This document shows, one piece after another, positions 7,003-17,011 of a stretch of 64,000 bases of DNA. The DNA lies in assembly GCF_030690725.1 (NCBI RefSeq), contig NZ_JAUYGD010000038.1, positions 37,940 through 101,939 of the forward strand, given 5' to 3'. The stretch is from Pseudomonas sp. Lineage in GTDB: Bacteria > Pseudomonadota > Gammaproteobacteria > Pseudomonadales > Pseudomonadaceae. Position numbers and translations under genes: made by a program. Every line of letters begins with the position of its first letter. The first letter of the stretch is position 1. A model generated the notes under the pieces. That model was not told where the DNA came from. It saw only the letters and a list, made by a program, of their open reading frames with translations, and ran no database searches.

Positions 7003-9290
7003 TCGAGCAGGGCCGCCAGCTCATCCTTGCGGAAGGGCTTGGCCAAGTAGTCGTCCATTCCCGCAGCGCGGCAGCGCTCGCGTTCATCGGACAGCGCGTT
7101 GGCTGTCAGGGCGATGATCGGTAGCTCGGCGAATTCGGTTTTCTGGCGAATCCGTCGGGTGGTTTCATAGCCATCCATGACCGGCATATTGCAGTCCATC
7201 AGAATCAGATCGACCGCCTGGGTTTCCAGCAGGGTCAGGGCTTCGCCGCCGTGATTGGCCAGCAGCACCTCGCAGCCGAGCTTGCCTAGCATGCCTTTAG
7301 CCACCAACTGGTTGACCGGGTTGTCTTCCACCAGCAGTACGCGCGCCTGGCGGTTGCGTTGCGGCTCGCTGTGTTGCTCGGCGGCATGCGTCTCGCCCTG
7401 GCCGAGGGTGCGGCGTAAGGCCTGCAGCAGTGCCTGGCGTGACAGCGGCCGGGCCAGTTGTTCGATAGGCGAAAGTTTTTCCACCTGCTCGCTGCTGAGA
7501 AAGTTGCCGTAGGCGCTGACCAGCAGAATCGGCAGGTTGCAGAGCGTACGCAGCTCATTCAAACGCTGCGGGCAATCACTGATCAGCAGGTCGGCATCAA
7601 GCGTGCCCAGCGCGGCGTCGGCGTCCAAGTGTTGATACTGCAGGCCCCAGCTTGGCAGCAGGCTGGCCAGCTGTTCACTGAGCCCGGAACTGGCGGGGCT
7701 GAGCCCGATAATGTGTCCGTGCAACAGGGGAAGCTGCTTAGCGTTGGTCTGGCCGGGTAGCGGCAGGTCGACGCAGAAGGTGCTGCCGAAACCTTCCCGT
7801 GTCTCCAGGCTCAGTTGGCCGTGCATGGCTTCGCAGAGGCGGCGCGTCAGGGCCAGGCCCAGGCCGGTGCCGCCAAATTGCCGAGTGATGCCAACCCCAG
7901 CCTGGGCAAATGGATGGAAGATCCGCGCTTGGGCGTCTTCGGCAATGCCGATGCCGGTATCACGCACGATGATCCTGACGCCGCCGGCCTGGGCAGTGAC
8001 GCTGATATCGACGCGGCCAAAGCGGGTGAACTTCAAGGCGTTGGACAGCAGGTTGCTGACAATCTGCCTGACCCGCGTCGGGTCGCCGAGCAGCTGGTTA
8101 GGTAGCAGTGGGTCGATCAGGCAGGTCAGTTCGACGCCGGGTGCGGCGTTTTGCGACAGCAGGTTGGCGGTGTCTTCGACCATGCTGCCAAGGTCGAAGG
8201 GGATCTGCTCCAGTTCCAACTGTCCGGCCTCGAATTTCGACAGGTCGAGAATGTCGTTAAGCAGCTCGACCAGTACCTTGCCGGAGTCGTGGGCAATCGA
8301 CAGCTGTTGGCGCTGTTCGTTATTCAGTGGGCCGTCCAGCGACAGCGCAAGCATGCCCAGCAGGCCGTTGAGCGGGGTGCGAATCTCGTGGCTCATATTG
8401 GCCAGAAAGGCTGAACGCGCTTGGGCCATGTCCAGCGCTGTGCGTTTGGCCTGCTCCAGCTCACGGTTGGAGTCGAGCAAGCGGCTGTTGGCGGCCTCCA
8501 GTTGCTCGGTGCGCGCCGAGACCATGTCTTCCAGTTCGGCCAGGTAGCGGGTCAGGCGGGCTTCGGCTTGCTGGCGCTGCTCGATTTCGCTGGCGATGCT
8601 GCTCAGTTGGCGGTTGGTCACATCGACCAGCACGCCGATCTCGTCGCGCTCATGGTTGGGCGGGTAGGGCAGCTTGGCATTGTTGGGGCTGCGCAGGTCA
8701 CGTTCGCTGAGGGCGCGGATAAAACCGGTGAGCGGCTTGGTCAGCATGAAATAGAACATCACCAGCAGAATCAGCGACAGCAGCAAACTACGGGCGAAGC
8801 CGGTGAGCAGGGTCAGCAGCGAGCGATTGAGAAAGTGGCTGCCAAAGGCGTAGGTGTCGACTTCCAGGCTCAGCTTGCCGAGCGCTTCGCTGGGCGAGTG
8901 GCTGACGAACAGCGCGGTTTCGAAGTGCCGGCGTTTGCCGAACATAAAGTCGCTGAGTACCCGGTAGCGACTTTCCAGAGCCGGGCGGCTGACGCTGGCC
9001 AGGGTTAGCTGGTTGTTGTCGATGATCTGTGCGCTGATCACCGCTGGTGAACGCAGCAGGCCGAGCACCAGTTCCTGGGCAAGTTCGGCGTCGATGTTGT
9101 AGGCGATGCGCGCAGCCGGGTTGTGGCTGATTTCCATCAGCGCGTTAATCTCGCGGTTGATGGAGGCATCTTCGCTGGCATAATCGATGCCCACTTGAAT
9201 AAAGCTGAGCGCCGTGCCGAGGATAAAGGCTACCAATACGGTCAAGCCGGCCTGTTTGAATGACAGGCGTTGGGTTAGCGCTATATCCAT
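6978..9290 (-). CDS. sagS: SagS-like hybrid sensor histidine kinase
   Basis: The protein is 770 residues from the ATG at 9290 ([16 protein letters not shown]); a TTG 36 nt upstream is an alternative. In order it has a membrane helix (about 15-35), a periplasmic sensor region, a second membrane helix (about 170-195), a HAMP-like and coiled-coil stretch, a HisKA domain with the phospho-accepting His301 in [12 protein letters not shown], a HATPase domain ([17 protein letters not shown]) and a C-terminal receiver with Asp699 in [13 protein letters not shown]. No Hpt domain is present. Position beside ospR matches SagS, which governs the planktonic-to-biofilm switch in P. aeruginosa. Confidence 0.88.
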   Translation of the reverse strand: MDIALTQRLSFKQAGLTVLVAFILGTALSFIQVGIDYASEDASINREINALMEISHNPAARIAYNIDAELAQELVLGLLRSPAVISAQIIDNNQLTLASVSRPALESRYRVLSDFMFGKRRHFETALFVSHSPSEALGKLSLEVDTYAFGSHFLNRSLLTLLTGFARSLLLSLILLVMFYFMLTKPLTGFIRALSERDLRSPNNAKLPYPPNHERDEIGVLVDVTNRQLSSIASEIEQRQQAEARLTRYLAELEDMVSARTEQLEAANSRLLDSNRELEQAKRTALDMAQARSAFLANMSHEIRTPLNGLLGMLALSLDGPLNNEQRQQLSIAHDSGKVLVELLNDILDLSKFEAGQLELEQIPFDLGSMVEDTANLLSQNAAPGVELTCLIDPLLPNQLLGDPTRVRQIVSNLLSNALKFTRFGRVDISVTAQAGGVRIIVRDTGIGIAEDAQARIFHPFAQAGVGITRQFGGTGLGLALTRRLCEAMHGQLSLETREGFGSTFCVDLPLPGQTNAKQLPLLHGHIIGLSPASSGLSEQLASLLPSWGLQYQHLDADAALGTLDADLLISDCPQRLNELRTLCNLPILLVSAYGNFLSSEQVEKLSPIEQLARPLSRQALLQALRRTLGQGETHAAEQHSEPQRNRQARVLLVEDNPVNQLVAKGMLGKLGCEVLLANHGGEALTLLETQAVDLILMDCNMPVMDGYETTRRIRQKTEFAELPIIALTANALSDERERCRAAGMDDYLAKPFRKDELAALLDQWLSTIN

Positions 9291-9389
9291 ATGGGCCGGT
9301 TGTTCTCGTGTTGAATCGCCTGCCAAGCATAGCCCATCTGTTTTGCCGGACGGCAGTGGTAGAACGGCCTGAAAACCCTGGAGTGTGTT

Positions 9390-10283
9390 GTGGATTCGCG
9401 TTTAAGTGATTTTTTGTTGCGCGCCGAGGCTGTATTGGCGCGCCTGGAGCCATTACTACCGGCCCAGCGCCCGGTTATCGACTGGCAGCAGAGCCTAGCG
9501 GCCCGCTGGCAGCGTGATGGTCGCAGCGGCTTTTTGGCGCCGCTGCAGCTCAGTCTGGATGTAAATCTGGACGATCTGATCGGCGTGGATCGCCAGCGTG
9601 CCCAGTTGGCGCGCAATACCCAGCAGTTTATTCAGGGTCTTCCGGCCAACCACGCCCTGCTCTGGGGTGCGCGCGGCACGGGTAAATCATCCTTGGTGCG
9701 TGCTCTGCTGGCCGAACATGCGGCGGCGGGATTGCGCCTGGTTGAGATCGAACGTGATCATCTGGCCGATCTGCCGCGCATCGTCGAACAGCTGAGCGAG
9801 CTACCGCAGCGCTTCGTGCTGTTTTGCGATGACCTGTCGTTCGAGGCTGGCGAGGGTGACTACCGCATGCTGAAGACCGTGCTGGATGGTTCGCTGGAGC
9901 GTGCACCGGACAATGTGTTGCTGTATGCCACTTCCAACCGTCGCCATCTGCTGCCGGAAAAGCAGAGCGATAACGAAAACTGGCAGCGAGTCGATGGCGA
10001 GCTGCACCCTAACGAGGCGGTGGAAGACAAGATCGCGTTGTCCGACCGCTTCGGTCTGTGGCTGTCGTTCTATCCCTTTAGTCAGGAGCATTTTCTTGAT
10101 GTGGTCCGCCACTGGGTCGGAGTGCACGCCGCACAGGCCGGCCTGACCTGGCAATGGCACGACGAGCTGGAAAAGGCCGCCATACGCTGGGCCTTGGGCC
10201 GCGGCAACCGTAACGGACGCTGCGCCTATCAATTCGCCCGTGACTGGGTGGGCCTGCAACTACTGAGTAAGCACGATGATTGA
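9390..10283 (+). CDS. AAA-type ATP-binding protein, DUF815 family
   Basis: This 297-residue protein uses a GTG start with GGAG a few bases upstream. The Walker A motif is GARGTGKSS with lysine at residue 99, and the Walker B region is [11 protein letters not shown]. Later blocks [16 protein letters not shown] (sensor 1 region), [12 protein letters not shown] and the C-terminal CAYQFARDW are typical of the DUF815 family. The cellular role of the family is not established. The stop overlaps the start of the following GAF-domain gene by 8 bp. Confidence 0.88.
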   Translation: MDSRLSDFLLRAEAVLARLEPLLPAQRPVIDWQQSLAARWQRDGRSGFLAPLQLSLDVNLDDLIGVDRQRAQLARNTQQFIQGLPANHALLWGARGTGKSSLVRALLAEHAAAGLRLVEIERDHLADLPRIVEQLSELPQRFVLFCDDLSFEAGEGDYRMLKTVLDGSLERAPDNVLLYATSNRRHLLPEKQSDNENWQRVDGELHPNEAVEDKIALSDRFGLWLSFYPFSQEHFLDVVRHWVGVHAAQAGLTWQWHDELEKAAIRWALGRGNRNGRCAYQFARDWVGLQLLSKHDD

Positions 10284-10758
10284 TCTACAACAGAGCGGGC
10301 AGGGGCTCGACGGCTACCCACTGCTGGTGGCGCAACTGCAGGCGCTGCTGGCGGGTGAGCGCGATTTTATCGCCAATGCGGCGCAGTTTTCGGCGTTTCT
10401 GTTTCAGGAGCTGAGTGACCTGAACTGGGCGGGTTTCTACCTGGCCCGTGGTGAGGAGCTGGTACTCGGGCCGTTCCAGGGCAAAGTGGCCTGTGTGCGG
10501 ATTCCCTTCGGTCGCGGCGTGTGCGGCGCCGCAGCGGCCACTGGGCAGACTCAGCGCGTTGAAGATGTACATGCATTTGCCGGGCATATCGCCTGCGACA
10601 GTGCTTCCAATAGCGAACTGGTGGTGCCGTTGTTCAAGGACGGCCGCATGCTTGGCGTGCTGGATCTCGACAGCCCGTCATTGGCACGTTTTAGTGCAGT
10701 GGATCAGGCCGGTATCGAGCGGCTGGTCGAGGTGTTTGTCGAACTGACCGATTGCTGA
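10276..10758 (+). CDS. msrC: Free methionine-(R)-sulfoxide reductase (GAF domain, MsrC/YebR family)
   Basis: The whole 160-residue protein is a GAF domain. The three cysteines that define the fRMsr family are present: Cys73 in KVACVRIPFG, Cys83 in RGVCGAAA and Cys107 in HIACDSASNSE, together with the VPLFKDGRMLGVLDLDS strand. The enzyme reduces free, not protein-bound, methionine-R-sulfoxide. With msrB about 4 kb away it gives this locus repair capacity for both forms. It is coupled to the DUF815 gene and followed by a strong terminator. Confidence 0.88.
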   Translation: MIDLQQSGQGLDGYPLLVAQLQALLAGERDFIANAAQFSAFLFQELSDLNWAGFYLARGEELVLGPFQGKVACVRIPFGRGVCGAAAATGQTQRVEDVHAFAGHIACDSASNSELVVPLFKDGRMLGVLDLDSPSLARFSAVDQAGIERLVEVFVELTDC

Positions 10759-10777
10759 GCAGCGCTAAAAACAAGGC

Positions 10778-10805
10778 AAAAAGCCCGGCAATCGCCGGGC
10801 TTTTT
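10778..10805. terminator. Bidirectional intrinsic terminator after msrC
   Basis: The stem AGCCCGGC-AATC-GCCGGGCT has A5 before and T5 after. It can also serve the convergent glutathione transferase gene. Confidence 0.85.
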
Positions 10806-10825
10806 GTTGGATGGCCAGCGATTAT

Positions 10826-11488
10826 TCAGGCCTTGGCGGCCATCTTGGCGAGCATCTTCAGCTCGCCTGGCAATACGGCCTGCACCGAGTCGCGTGCAGT
10901 GATTCGCGCATAGTGCGCACTCAGGTTGGGCCAGCGCTGTGCGTCCAGTTGCTCATCGCCATGCTGCATATTGATCAGTTGGCAGGCCAGGGCCAGGTCG
11001 GCCAGGGTTAGGCTATCGCCGACCAGGTATGCAGCTGAACCAAGGGTCTGTTCCAGGTAGTCGAAGTGGGCGGGTAGCTTTTCCTGCAGGGCTTTTTGTA
11101 CGACTGCTTCGTCGCAGCTCTGGCCCATGCTGGGTTTTAGTGCGCGGTTGCGAAACACGCTGAAGGTGCACAGCGGGGCCAGCTCATAGTCGGCATATTT
11201 CTCCAGCCAGCGCACCTGTGCGCGTTGTTCGGCGTTCTGGCCCAGCAGGCTAGGGCGATCTGGATGCTTGTCGTCCAGGTACTGGCAGATCACGCTGGAG
11301 TCGGCGAGGGTGAAATCGCCATCCTTCATCGCCGGAATGCGCCCCAGTGGGCTTAGCTCGCGGTACCAGGCTGGCTGGCCGAACGGCAGGATGATTTCCA
11401 GCTGGTAGTCCAGGTTCTTTTCAGCCAGAAACAGACGGACTTTACGGACGAAGGGCGACAGCGGGGCACCGTATACGGTCAGGCTCAT
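10826..11488 (-). CDS. Glutathione S-transferase family protein
   Basis: The ATG at 11488 (MSLTVYGAPLSPFVRKVRL) gives 220 residues; a GTG 9 nt upstream is possible. The N-terminal thioredoxin fold contains the SPF active-site region, the cis-proline block PLGRIPAM and the glutathione-binding DSSVICQYL. The C-terminal helical domain carries YLVGDSLTLADLALA, the conserved N-capping/hydrophobic-staple motif. A specific substrate cannot be assigned. It is followed by a shared terminator and precedes no obvious partner gene. Confidence 0.9.
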   Translation of the reverse strand: MSLTVYGAPLSPFVRKVRLFLAEKNLDYQLEIILPFGQPAWYRELSPLGRIPAMKDGDFTLADSSVICQYLDDKHPDRPSLLGQNAEQRAQVRWLEKYADYELAPLCTFSVFRNRALKPSMGQSCDEAVVQKALQEKLPAHFDYLEQTLGSAAYLVGDSLTLADLALACQLINMQHGDEQLDAQRWPNLSAHYARITARDSVQAVLPGELKMLAKMAAKA

Positions 11489-11539
11489 GTGCGGCACTCG
11501 TGGGCAGGGCGGTAGCGCGCAAGCTGCGCGCTGGAGGGG

Positions 11540-12310
11540 TTAGTCGTATATGTTCTTCTTCTTCCATTCGTCATCGCCGCCGAGCGACTCCAGGCCGGCA
11601 TCCAGTTCGCTGGCTTGGTCAGTGGTCGGCTTGTTACTTTCCAGAACCATGGCATTGGCGCGCGCCAGTTGTTCTTCGAATTTCTTCAGGGCGTTCTGGT
11701 AAGGCGCTGGATCAGGTTGTTTGCGCAGGTACTGCACGCCGCGCTCGAATGCCAGGCGTGCCTGGCCTGGCTGGTTTTGCTGCAGGGCCTGTTGGCCTAG
11801 GTTGCCGAAAAACTCGATATGCACCTGGGTCAGCATATGGCGCACTTCTTTCAGCCAATGCTTGGCCTCGTTGGTCGGGATAATCCCGTCTTTGGCGCAG
11901 CGGGTCAGCTGGCCATGGAGGTTTTCCAGCTGGAAGCGTACTTCCTTAGCTTTGGCTTCATTGAGGATGGGTTGCGGCGGGTTGTTTACGGCAATCGACT
12001 CGCCCTGGGCGATCAGCTTACGCAGCTCTTCAATGCGCGCCTTGAGGGCGTTATTGCCCTTGTCCAGCGGCAGCATGCGTTCACTGAAGTGCAACTGCAG
12101 GCGGCTGAGCATCAGCTTCAGTGCTGGCGTCATCAGTTGGCCGGGGAGGGCTTCGGCGAGATCGGTGCAGCGGCGCAGGCGATCATTAAGGTCGGCCTTG
12201 ATGCGCGCCTTCTCCAGTTTGTTGTTCTCGACCATATGATTGATGTAGGCAATGGCGATCAAAACGACGATGCCAGAAACAATCAATATGGTAATCACGA
12301 GTGGGGACAT
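11540..12310 (-). CDS. Single-pass membrane protein of unknown function
   Basis: The 256-residue protein starts with a transmembrane helix (LVITILIVSGIVVLIAIAYI, residues 4-23). A long charged, helical and probably coiled-coil cytoplasmic region follows. A TPR-like segment (QQALQQNQPGQARLAFERGVQYL) lies near residue 180, and the tail is acidic, ending DDEWKKKNIYD. Homologues occur next to the tRNA cluster in P. aeruginosa as recalled, but I know of no function. Confidence 0.82.
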   Translation of the reverse strand: MSPLVITILIVSGIVVLIAIAYINHMVENNKLEKARIKADLNDRLRRCTDLAEALPGQLMTPALKLMLSRLQLHFSERMLPLDKGNNALKARIEELRKLIAQGESIAVNNPPQPILNEAKAKEVRFQLENLHGQLTRCAKDGIIPTNEAKHWLKEVRHMLTQVHIEFFGNLGQQALQQNQPGQARLAFERGVQYLRKQPDPAPYQNALKKFEEQLARANAMVLESNKPTTDQASELDAGLESLGGDDEWKKKNIYD

Positions 12311-12430
12311 GGGTGCAGCCTCTCGATCACCGGTTTTTCGTCCGAGTGTAGTGCCTTAGCCGGGAGGCTGATAGGGCTGCCTCACATTCGGAGCTGAAGT
12401 CTTTGATTTATAAAAATTTTTACACAGAGG

Positions 12431-12459
12431 TTGACGGGCCTTGCAAGGCTCCATAGAAT
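12431..12459 (+). promoter_or_regulatory. Sigma-70 promoter for the tRNA cluster
   Basis: A TTGACG -35 box (12431-12436) is followed after exactly 17 bp by a TAGAAT -10 box (12454-12459), then a GC-only stretch GCGCGCC. GC-rich discriminators are typical of stringently controlled stable-RNA promoters. The first tRNA begins about 70 bp downstream. Confidence 0.72.
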
Positions 12460-12534
12460 GCGCGCCACTTCGTAGCGCAATGCCTCACGGCAAAACGTGT
12501 AGAAGCCGGATAGAAGTTGTAGTTTCCGGGCTGC

Positions 12535-12610
12535 GTCCCCTTCGTCTAGTGGCCTAGGACACCGCCCTTTCACGGCGGTAACAGGGGTTCGAGTCCCCTA
12601 GGGGACGCCA
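12535..12610 (+). tRNA. tRNA-Glu(TTC), copy 1
   Basis: This 76-nt cloverleaf has acceptor arms GTCCCCT and AGGGGAC, anticodon loop CTTTCAC with anticodon TTC, the T-loop GGTTCGAGTCC and an encoded CCA end. It is identical to the second Glu gene. Confidence 0.97.
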
Positions 12611-12648
12611 CTTCTTAATGAAGTGTGCTGCAAAAAACCAAGTTGTAT

Positions 12649-12724
<76 letters not shown>

Positions 12725-12767
12725 GATTCAGGTGGTCTGCTTAGGCAGGTAGCCGACAAGTTCCAAG

Positions 12768-12843
12768 GTCCCCTTCGTCTAGTGGCCTAGGACACCGCCC
12801 TTTCACGGCGGTAACAGGGGTTCGAGTCCCCTAGGGGACGCCA
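12768..12843 (+). tRNA. tRNA-Glu(TTC), copy 2
   Basis: It is identical over 76 nt to the first tRNA-Glu, anticodon TTC, with encoded CCA. It is the first gene of the second Glu-Gly unit, 43 bp after the first Gly gene. Confidence 0.97.
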
Positions 12844-12864
12844 TTTTTAGTACCAAGCTGTATT

Positions 12865-12940
<76 letters not shown>

Positions 12941-12948
12941 AATAAACG

Positions 12949-12975
12949 AAAACGCCGCTCACTGAGCGGCGTTTT
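12949..12975 (+). terminator. Terminator of the tRNA operon
   Basis: The stem AACGCCGCTC-ACT-GAGCGGCGTT is followed by a T-rich tail nine bases after the last tRNA. Confidence 0.85.
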
Positions 12976-13000
12976 TGTTTCTGCTGTTTTTATTGCCTAC

Positions 13001-13037
13001 AAAAAAAGCCCGCCGGTTATGCCGTGCGGGCTTTTTT
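13001..13037. terminator. Bidirectional terminator for the PA2817-like gene
   Basis: The AGCCCGC and GCGGGCT arms are flanked by A and T tracts of six or more. On the minus strand it lies directly after the stop of the following gene; on the plus strand it backs up the tRNA terminator. Confidence 0.8.
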
Positions 13038-13052
13038 GCTTCTGGCTGAGGT

Positions 13053-13463
13053 TTAGTGTGTGCCGCCTTGCGCGGGCATGGTCAGCAGCTGCTTTTCCTG
13101 GTTCCAGTCGAAGGGTTCGTCGTTTTCTTCGGCGTAGAAGCGGCGTTCTTCGAGGGTCTGGTACATCTCGATTTCTTCGTCCGGCATAAAGTGCAGGCAG
13201 TCGCCGCCGAAGAACCACAGCAGGTCGCGCGGCACCAGGTGGGCGATTTGCGGGTAGCGCTGGAAGATCTGGCTGATCAGGTCCTGGCCCAGGTAGAGGC
13301 TGGCTTCCGGATCGCTCGGCAGGTCGCTGAGCAATTCGTCGTAGCGCTCCAGGTACATGGCGTGGCTGTCATCGAGAATCTGCTCGGCTTCGCCCAGGGC
13401 GACCAGGATGGTGCGCAGGTGCTGCAGCAGGGCGAGGTGATGGTCGATGTGAGTGTTGGCCAT
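13053..13463 (-). CDS. PA2817-like conserved hypothetical protein
   Basis: This 136-residue acidic, cytosolic-looking protein starts MANTHIDHHLALLQHL and contains HLVPRDLLWFFGGDCLHFMPDEEI, a block I associate with the Pseudomonas PA2817 family next to the large acyl-CoA dehydrogenase gene. There is no signal peptide or membrane segment. Function is unknown. It follows fadE on the same strand after about 65 bp and may be co-transcribed with it. Confidence 0.8.
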   Translation of the reverse strand: MANTHIDHHLALLQHLRTILVALGEAEQILDDSHAMYLERYDELLSDLPSDPEASLYLGQDLISQIFQRYPQIAHLVPRDLLWFFGGDCLHFMPDEEIEMYQTLEERRFYAEENDEPFDWNQEKQLLTMPAQGGTH

Positions 13464-13529
13464 GGGGCAATCCTGTAGGTAAAACGGGCGCGCAAGTATA
13501 AGGCTCGCGTCGCCCGCTGTCCTGTCGGT

Positions 13530-15977
13530 TTAGCGGACTTTACCCGCACCCAAGGTCAGTTCTTCCTTGGCAAAGTCGTCGACATCGATCACCACCCGCC
13601 GCGCCGCTTCGGCCTGATGCAGGCTGTGCGCTTCTTCCGGGTTGAGAACCCCAGCAGCCAGCGCGGCATCGATCAGGCTTTGTCCGGGCAGTTCCTGGAC
13701 CTGGCCGGCTTTGACGGCCTTGTGCAGTTTCTTCTGCAGGCCCTGTACGTCCTGCAGCAGGTTCATCGCATATTGCAGGGCACCCACCGGGTCCTGTTCA
13801 GCTTGTGGGCGATAGCAGCCTTCGAGCAGTTCCTCCAGCGCCGGGTCGCCGCTGTTACGACCGATGATGCCAGCCACTTCGGCGTCCAGTTGATCGCTTG
13901 GGCCTTTGTGTCGGCGGCCTAATGGCAATACCAGCAAGCGCAGGGCGCAGCCGAGCAGTTTGCTGGGGAAGTTGCTGAGCAACTCTTCCAGCGCCTGTTC
14001 GGCCTTGCCCAGGCTTTCTTCCACGGCCCAGCACAGCATGGGCTGTGAATGCTCCGGATAGCCGAGGTCGTGGTAGCGCTTGAGCGCGGCAGAGGCCAGG
14101 TACAGGTGGCTGAGTACATCACCGAGTCGCGCCGACAGGCGTTCGCGGCGTTTCAGTTCGCCGCCGAGCAACATCATGCTGGTGTCGGCGAGCAGGGCGA
14201 AGGACGCTGCCAGCCGGTTGAGCGCGCGGAAATACGGGCGGCTGATGCGGTCGCCGGGCACCTGACTGAAGACGCCAAAGCCGAGGCTGAGCAGCAGGCT
14301 GCTGGCGGCGTTGCTCACGGCAAAGCCGATATGTTGCAGCAGCAGTTCATCGAACTCCTGCAGCGCCTGGTCCTGGTCTTCGCGACCGGCCAGGGCCATT
14401 TCCTTGAGCACGTAGGGGTGGCAGCGAATTGCGCCCTGACCAAAGATCATCAGGTTGCGCGAGAGGATATTGGCCCCCTCCACGGTGATAAAGATCGGCG
14501 CCCCTTGCCACGAGCGCGCCAGGTAGTTGTTCGGGCCCATGACGATACCCTTACCGCCGTGCACGTCCATGGCGTGGCTGATGCATTCGCGGCCGCGTTC
14601 GGTCAGGTGATACTTGAGGATGGCCGAGAGCACTGAGGGTTTTTCGCCCAGATCCACCGCATTGGCAGTGAGGATGCGTGCGCTATCCATCAACCAGGCG
14701 TTGCCGCCAATACGGGCCAGGGCTTCCTGAATGCCTTCGAAGGCGGACAGCGGCACGTTGAACTGCTCGCGGACTTGGCTGTACTGGCCGGTGGTCAGGC
14801 TGGTGAACTTGGCCGCGCCAGTGCCGACTGCCGGCAGGGAGATCGAGCGGCCCACGGACAGGCAGTTCATCAGCATCATCCAGCCCTTGCCGAGCATTTC
14901 TTCGCCGCCGATCAGGTAATCCAGCGGGATAAACACATCCTTGCCGGAGTTCGGGCCGTTCATAAAGGCGGCGCCGAGGGGCAGATGGCGGCGGCCGATT
15001 TCGACACCGGGCGTTTCGGTGGGTACCAGGGCTAGGCTGATGCCCAGGTCTTCCTCTTCGCCCAGCAGGTGCTCAGGATCGTAAGCTTTGAAGGCCAGGC
15101 CGAGCAGGGTGGCGACCGGGCCGAGGGTGATATAGCGCTTTTCCCAGTTCAGGCGCAGGCCGATCACTTCCTCGCCTTGCCACTGGCCTTTGCAGATGAT
15201 CCCGGTGTCCGGCATGGCGCCGGCGTCGGAGCCGGCCAGGGGGCCAGTTAGGGCGAAGCAGGGGATGTCTTCACCGCGCGCCAGGCGCGGCAGGTAATGG
15301 TCACGTTGGGCGTCGGTGCCGTAGTGCAGCAGCAGTTCGGCCGGGCCCAGCGAGTTGGGCACCATCACGGTGGAGGCTAGATCGCCGGAGCGGGTGGCCA
15401 GCTTCATCGCCACCTGGGAGTGGGCATAGGCGGAAAAGCCCTTGCCGCCGTATTGCTTGGGGATGATCAGGGCGAAGAAGCCATGGCTCTTGATATGTGC
15501 CCAGGCCTCGGCAGGTAGGTCCATCTGCTGGCCGATCTGCCAGTCACTGACCATGGCGCACAGCGCTTCGGTGGGGCCGTCGATAAACGCCTGTTCTTCC
15601 TCGGTGAGCTGGGCCTTGGGGTAGGCGAGCAGGGTGTCCCAGTCCGGGCGGCCGCTGAACAGCTCGCCATCCCACCACACTGTGCCGGCTTCGATGGCAT
15701 CGCGCTCGGTGGCCGACATCGGCGGCAGCACGCGCTTAAACCAGGCAAACAGCGGTGCAGTGAACAGGCTACGGCGTTGCTCGGGCAGCAGCAGCGGCAA
15801 GGCCACGGCCAGCAGGAGCAACCAAAACAGGCCCATCAGCCAGACCGGTGCATGGCTGAACACGCCCATCAGAATCAAAAAACTGGCCACGATGCCCAGG
15901 GCGGGCAGGGGCGCGGTGCGGCGGTGAGCGAGAAAGGCCGTGCCAAGCAGCAGGGCGAGTAACCAGAGAGCGAGCAT
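13530..15977 (-). CDS. fadE: Acyl-CoA dehydrogenase FadE
   Basis: The 815-residue protein matches the large FadE class. N-terminal hydrophobic helices (about 1-65) are followed by the acyl-CoA dehydrogenase domains with CFALTGPLAGSDAGAMPD (FAD/substrate loop) and WEKRYITLGPVATLLGLAF. The C-terminal flavin domain has MDVHGGKGIVMGPNNYLAR, and a DUF1974-type extension of about 280 residues ends the protein. It catalyses the first step of fatty-acid beta-oxidation at the inner membrane. It is divergent from the transglutaminase gene. Confidence 0.94.
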   Translation of the reverse strand: MLALWLLALLLGTAFLAHRRTAPLPALGIVASFLILMGVFSHAPVWLMGLFWLLLLAVALPLLLPEQRRSLFTAPLFAWFKRVLPPMSATERDAIEAGTVWWDGELFSGRPDWDTLLAYPKAQLTEEEQAFIDGPTEALCAMVSDWQIGQQMDLPAEAWAHIKSHGFFALIIPKQYGGKGFSAYAHSQVAMKLATRSGDLASTVMVPNSLGPAELLLHYGTDAQRDHYLPRLARGEDIPCFALTGPLAGSDAGAMPDTGIICKGQWQGEEVIGLRLNWEKRYITLGPVATLLGLAFKAYDPEHLLGEEEDLGISLALVPTETPGVEIGRRHLPLGAAFMNGPNSGKDVFIPLDYLIGGEEMLGKGWMMLMNCLSVGRSISLPAVGTGAAKFTSLTTGQYSQVREQFNVPLSAFEGIQEALARIGGNAWLMDSARILTANAVDLGEKPSVLSAILKYHLTERGRECISHAMDVHGGKGIVMGPNNYLARSWQGAPIFITVEGANILSRNLMIFGQGAIRCHPYVLKEMALAGREDQDQALQEFDELLLQHIGFAVSNAASSLLLSLGFGVFSQVPGDRISRPYFRALNRLAASFALLADTSMMLLGGELKRRERLSARLGDVLSHLYLASAALKRYHDLGYPEHSQPMLCWAVEESLGKAEQALEELLSNFPSKLLGCALRLLVLPLGRRHKGPSDQLDAEVAGIIGRNSGDPALEELLEGCYRPQAEQDPVGALQYAMNLLQDVQGLQKKLHKAVKAGQVQELPGQSLIDAALAAGVLNPEEAHSLHQAEAARRVVIDVDDFAKEELTLGAGKVR

Positions 15978-16142
15978 GCAGAATCCTCCATGATGACAAT
16001 GCGTGTGTACGCACCATCACGAGCGTAGTCGTCATTGATGGCGACAAGAGCGGTGAGCTTGGCCGAATCGTCGTGACATTGGCCGGACTCGCATCGTTAG
16101 ACTGGTTTCTCAGTCATTGGCTTTCAATCATGAGAAACCCTG

Positions 16143-16802
16143 ATGCGTGAATACCTCGAGCCCGGCCGCTTCATCGATAGTGACCACCCAGCGCTGGTGG
16201 AGTTCGCAGAAAAGTTTCGCGGGGCCAGTCGCGAGCCGCGTGAGCAGGCCATCAAGCTGTACTACGCGGTGCGCGATGAAATTCGCTACAACCCCTATGT
16301 GTTTAGCCGCGACGCCGACACGTTGAAGGCCAGCCACGCATTGCTGGCGGGGGAGAGTTACTGCGTGCCCAAAGCCACTTTGCTCGCCGCCTGCGCCCGC
16401 CATTGCGGCATCCCGGCGCGCATCGGCCTGGCCGATGTGCGCAACCATCTGGCCACACCACGGCTGCTGGAGATGCTGCGCAGTGAAGTATTCGCCATGC
16501 ACGGCTACACCGAGTTGTACCTTGAGGGCCGCTGGGTCAAGGCCACGCCGGCGTTCAACCTGGCGCTGTGCCGGGTATTCAAGGTGGCGCCACTGGAGTT
16601 CGATGGCCTGAGCGACAGCGTATTTCACCCGTTCAACCAGCAGGGCGAGCGTTATATGGAATACCTGCACGACCACGGCCAGTTTGTCGATGTGCCGGAG
16701 CAGCTGTTCTTCGGCCATCTTGCCGCCTGCTACCCACATCTGTTTGCCGAGGATGCGCTATCGATCAGTGGCGACTTCGCCGCTGAGGCCGTGCCCGGCT
16801 GA
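16143..16802 (+). CDS. Transglutaminase-like cysteine protease family protein
   Basis: This 219-residue protein has the transglutaminase-core catalytic cysteine at residue 74 in GESYCVPKATLLAACAR and the histidine at residue 120 in FAMHGYTELYLEGRWVK. The spacing fits bacterial transglutaminase-like proteins, which usually act as hydrolases of peptide or amide bonds. There is no signal peptide, so cytosolic action is likely. It is monocistronic as far as can be seen and divergent from fadE; the natural substrate is unknown. Confidence 0.85.
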   Translation: MREYLEPGRFIDSDHPALVEFAEKFRGASREPREQAIKLYYAVRDEIRYNPYVFSRDADTLKASHALLAGESYCVPKATLLAACARHCGIPARIGLADVRNHLATPRLLEMLRSEVFAMHGYTELYLEGRWVKATPAFNLALCRVFKVAPLEFDGLSDSVFHPFNQQGERYMEYLHDHGQFVDVPEQLFFGHLAACYPHLFAEDALSISGDFAAEAVPG

Positions 16803-17011
16803 TGTATCGACAGGGCTGATAAGCACCATCGGAAACTGCCGGGTTTAATCTGCGCCTGGCGCTGGTAGGCTGCTGCCCAGCCGTGGGGGCGGCAGTTTTG
16901 CGCAAAGATACTGTGGTGGTGAGGTTCCAGGCGCTAGACTTGGGCCACTTCGCGCTGCGTGGCGCAGCCCCTCTCGAATTTCTTTTTATCTGATCAGGTG
17001 TGCGCATTTTT

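Noticed and set aside
12382..12573. Short minus-strand open frame over the tRNA promoter and first tRNA
   Set aside because: It covers a strong tRNA promoter and a tRNA gene, and has no family match.
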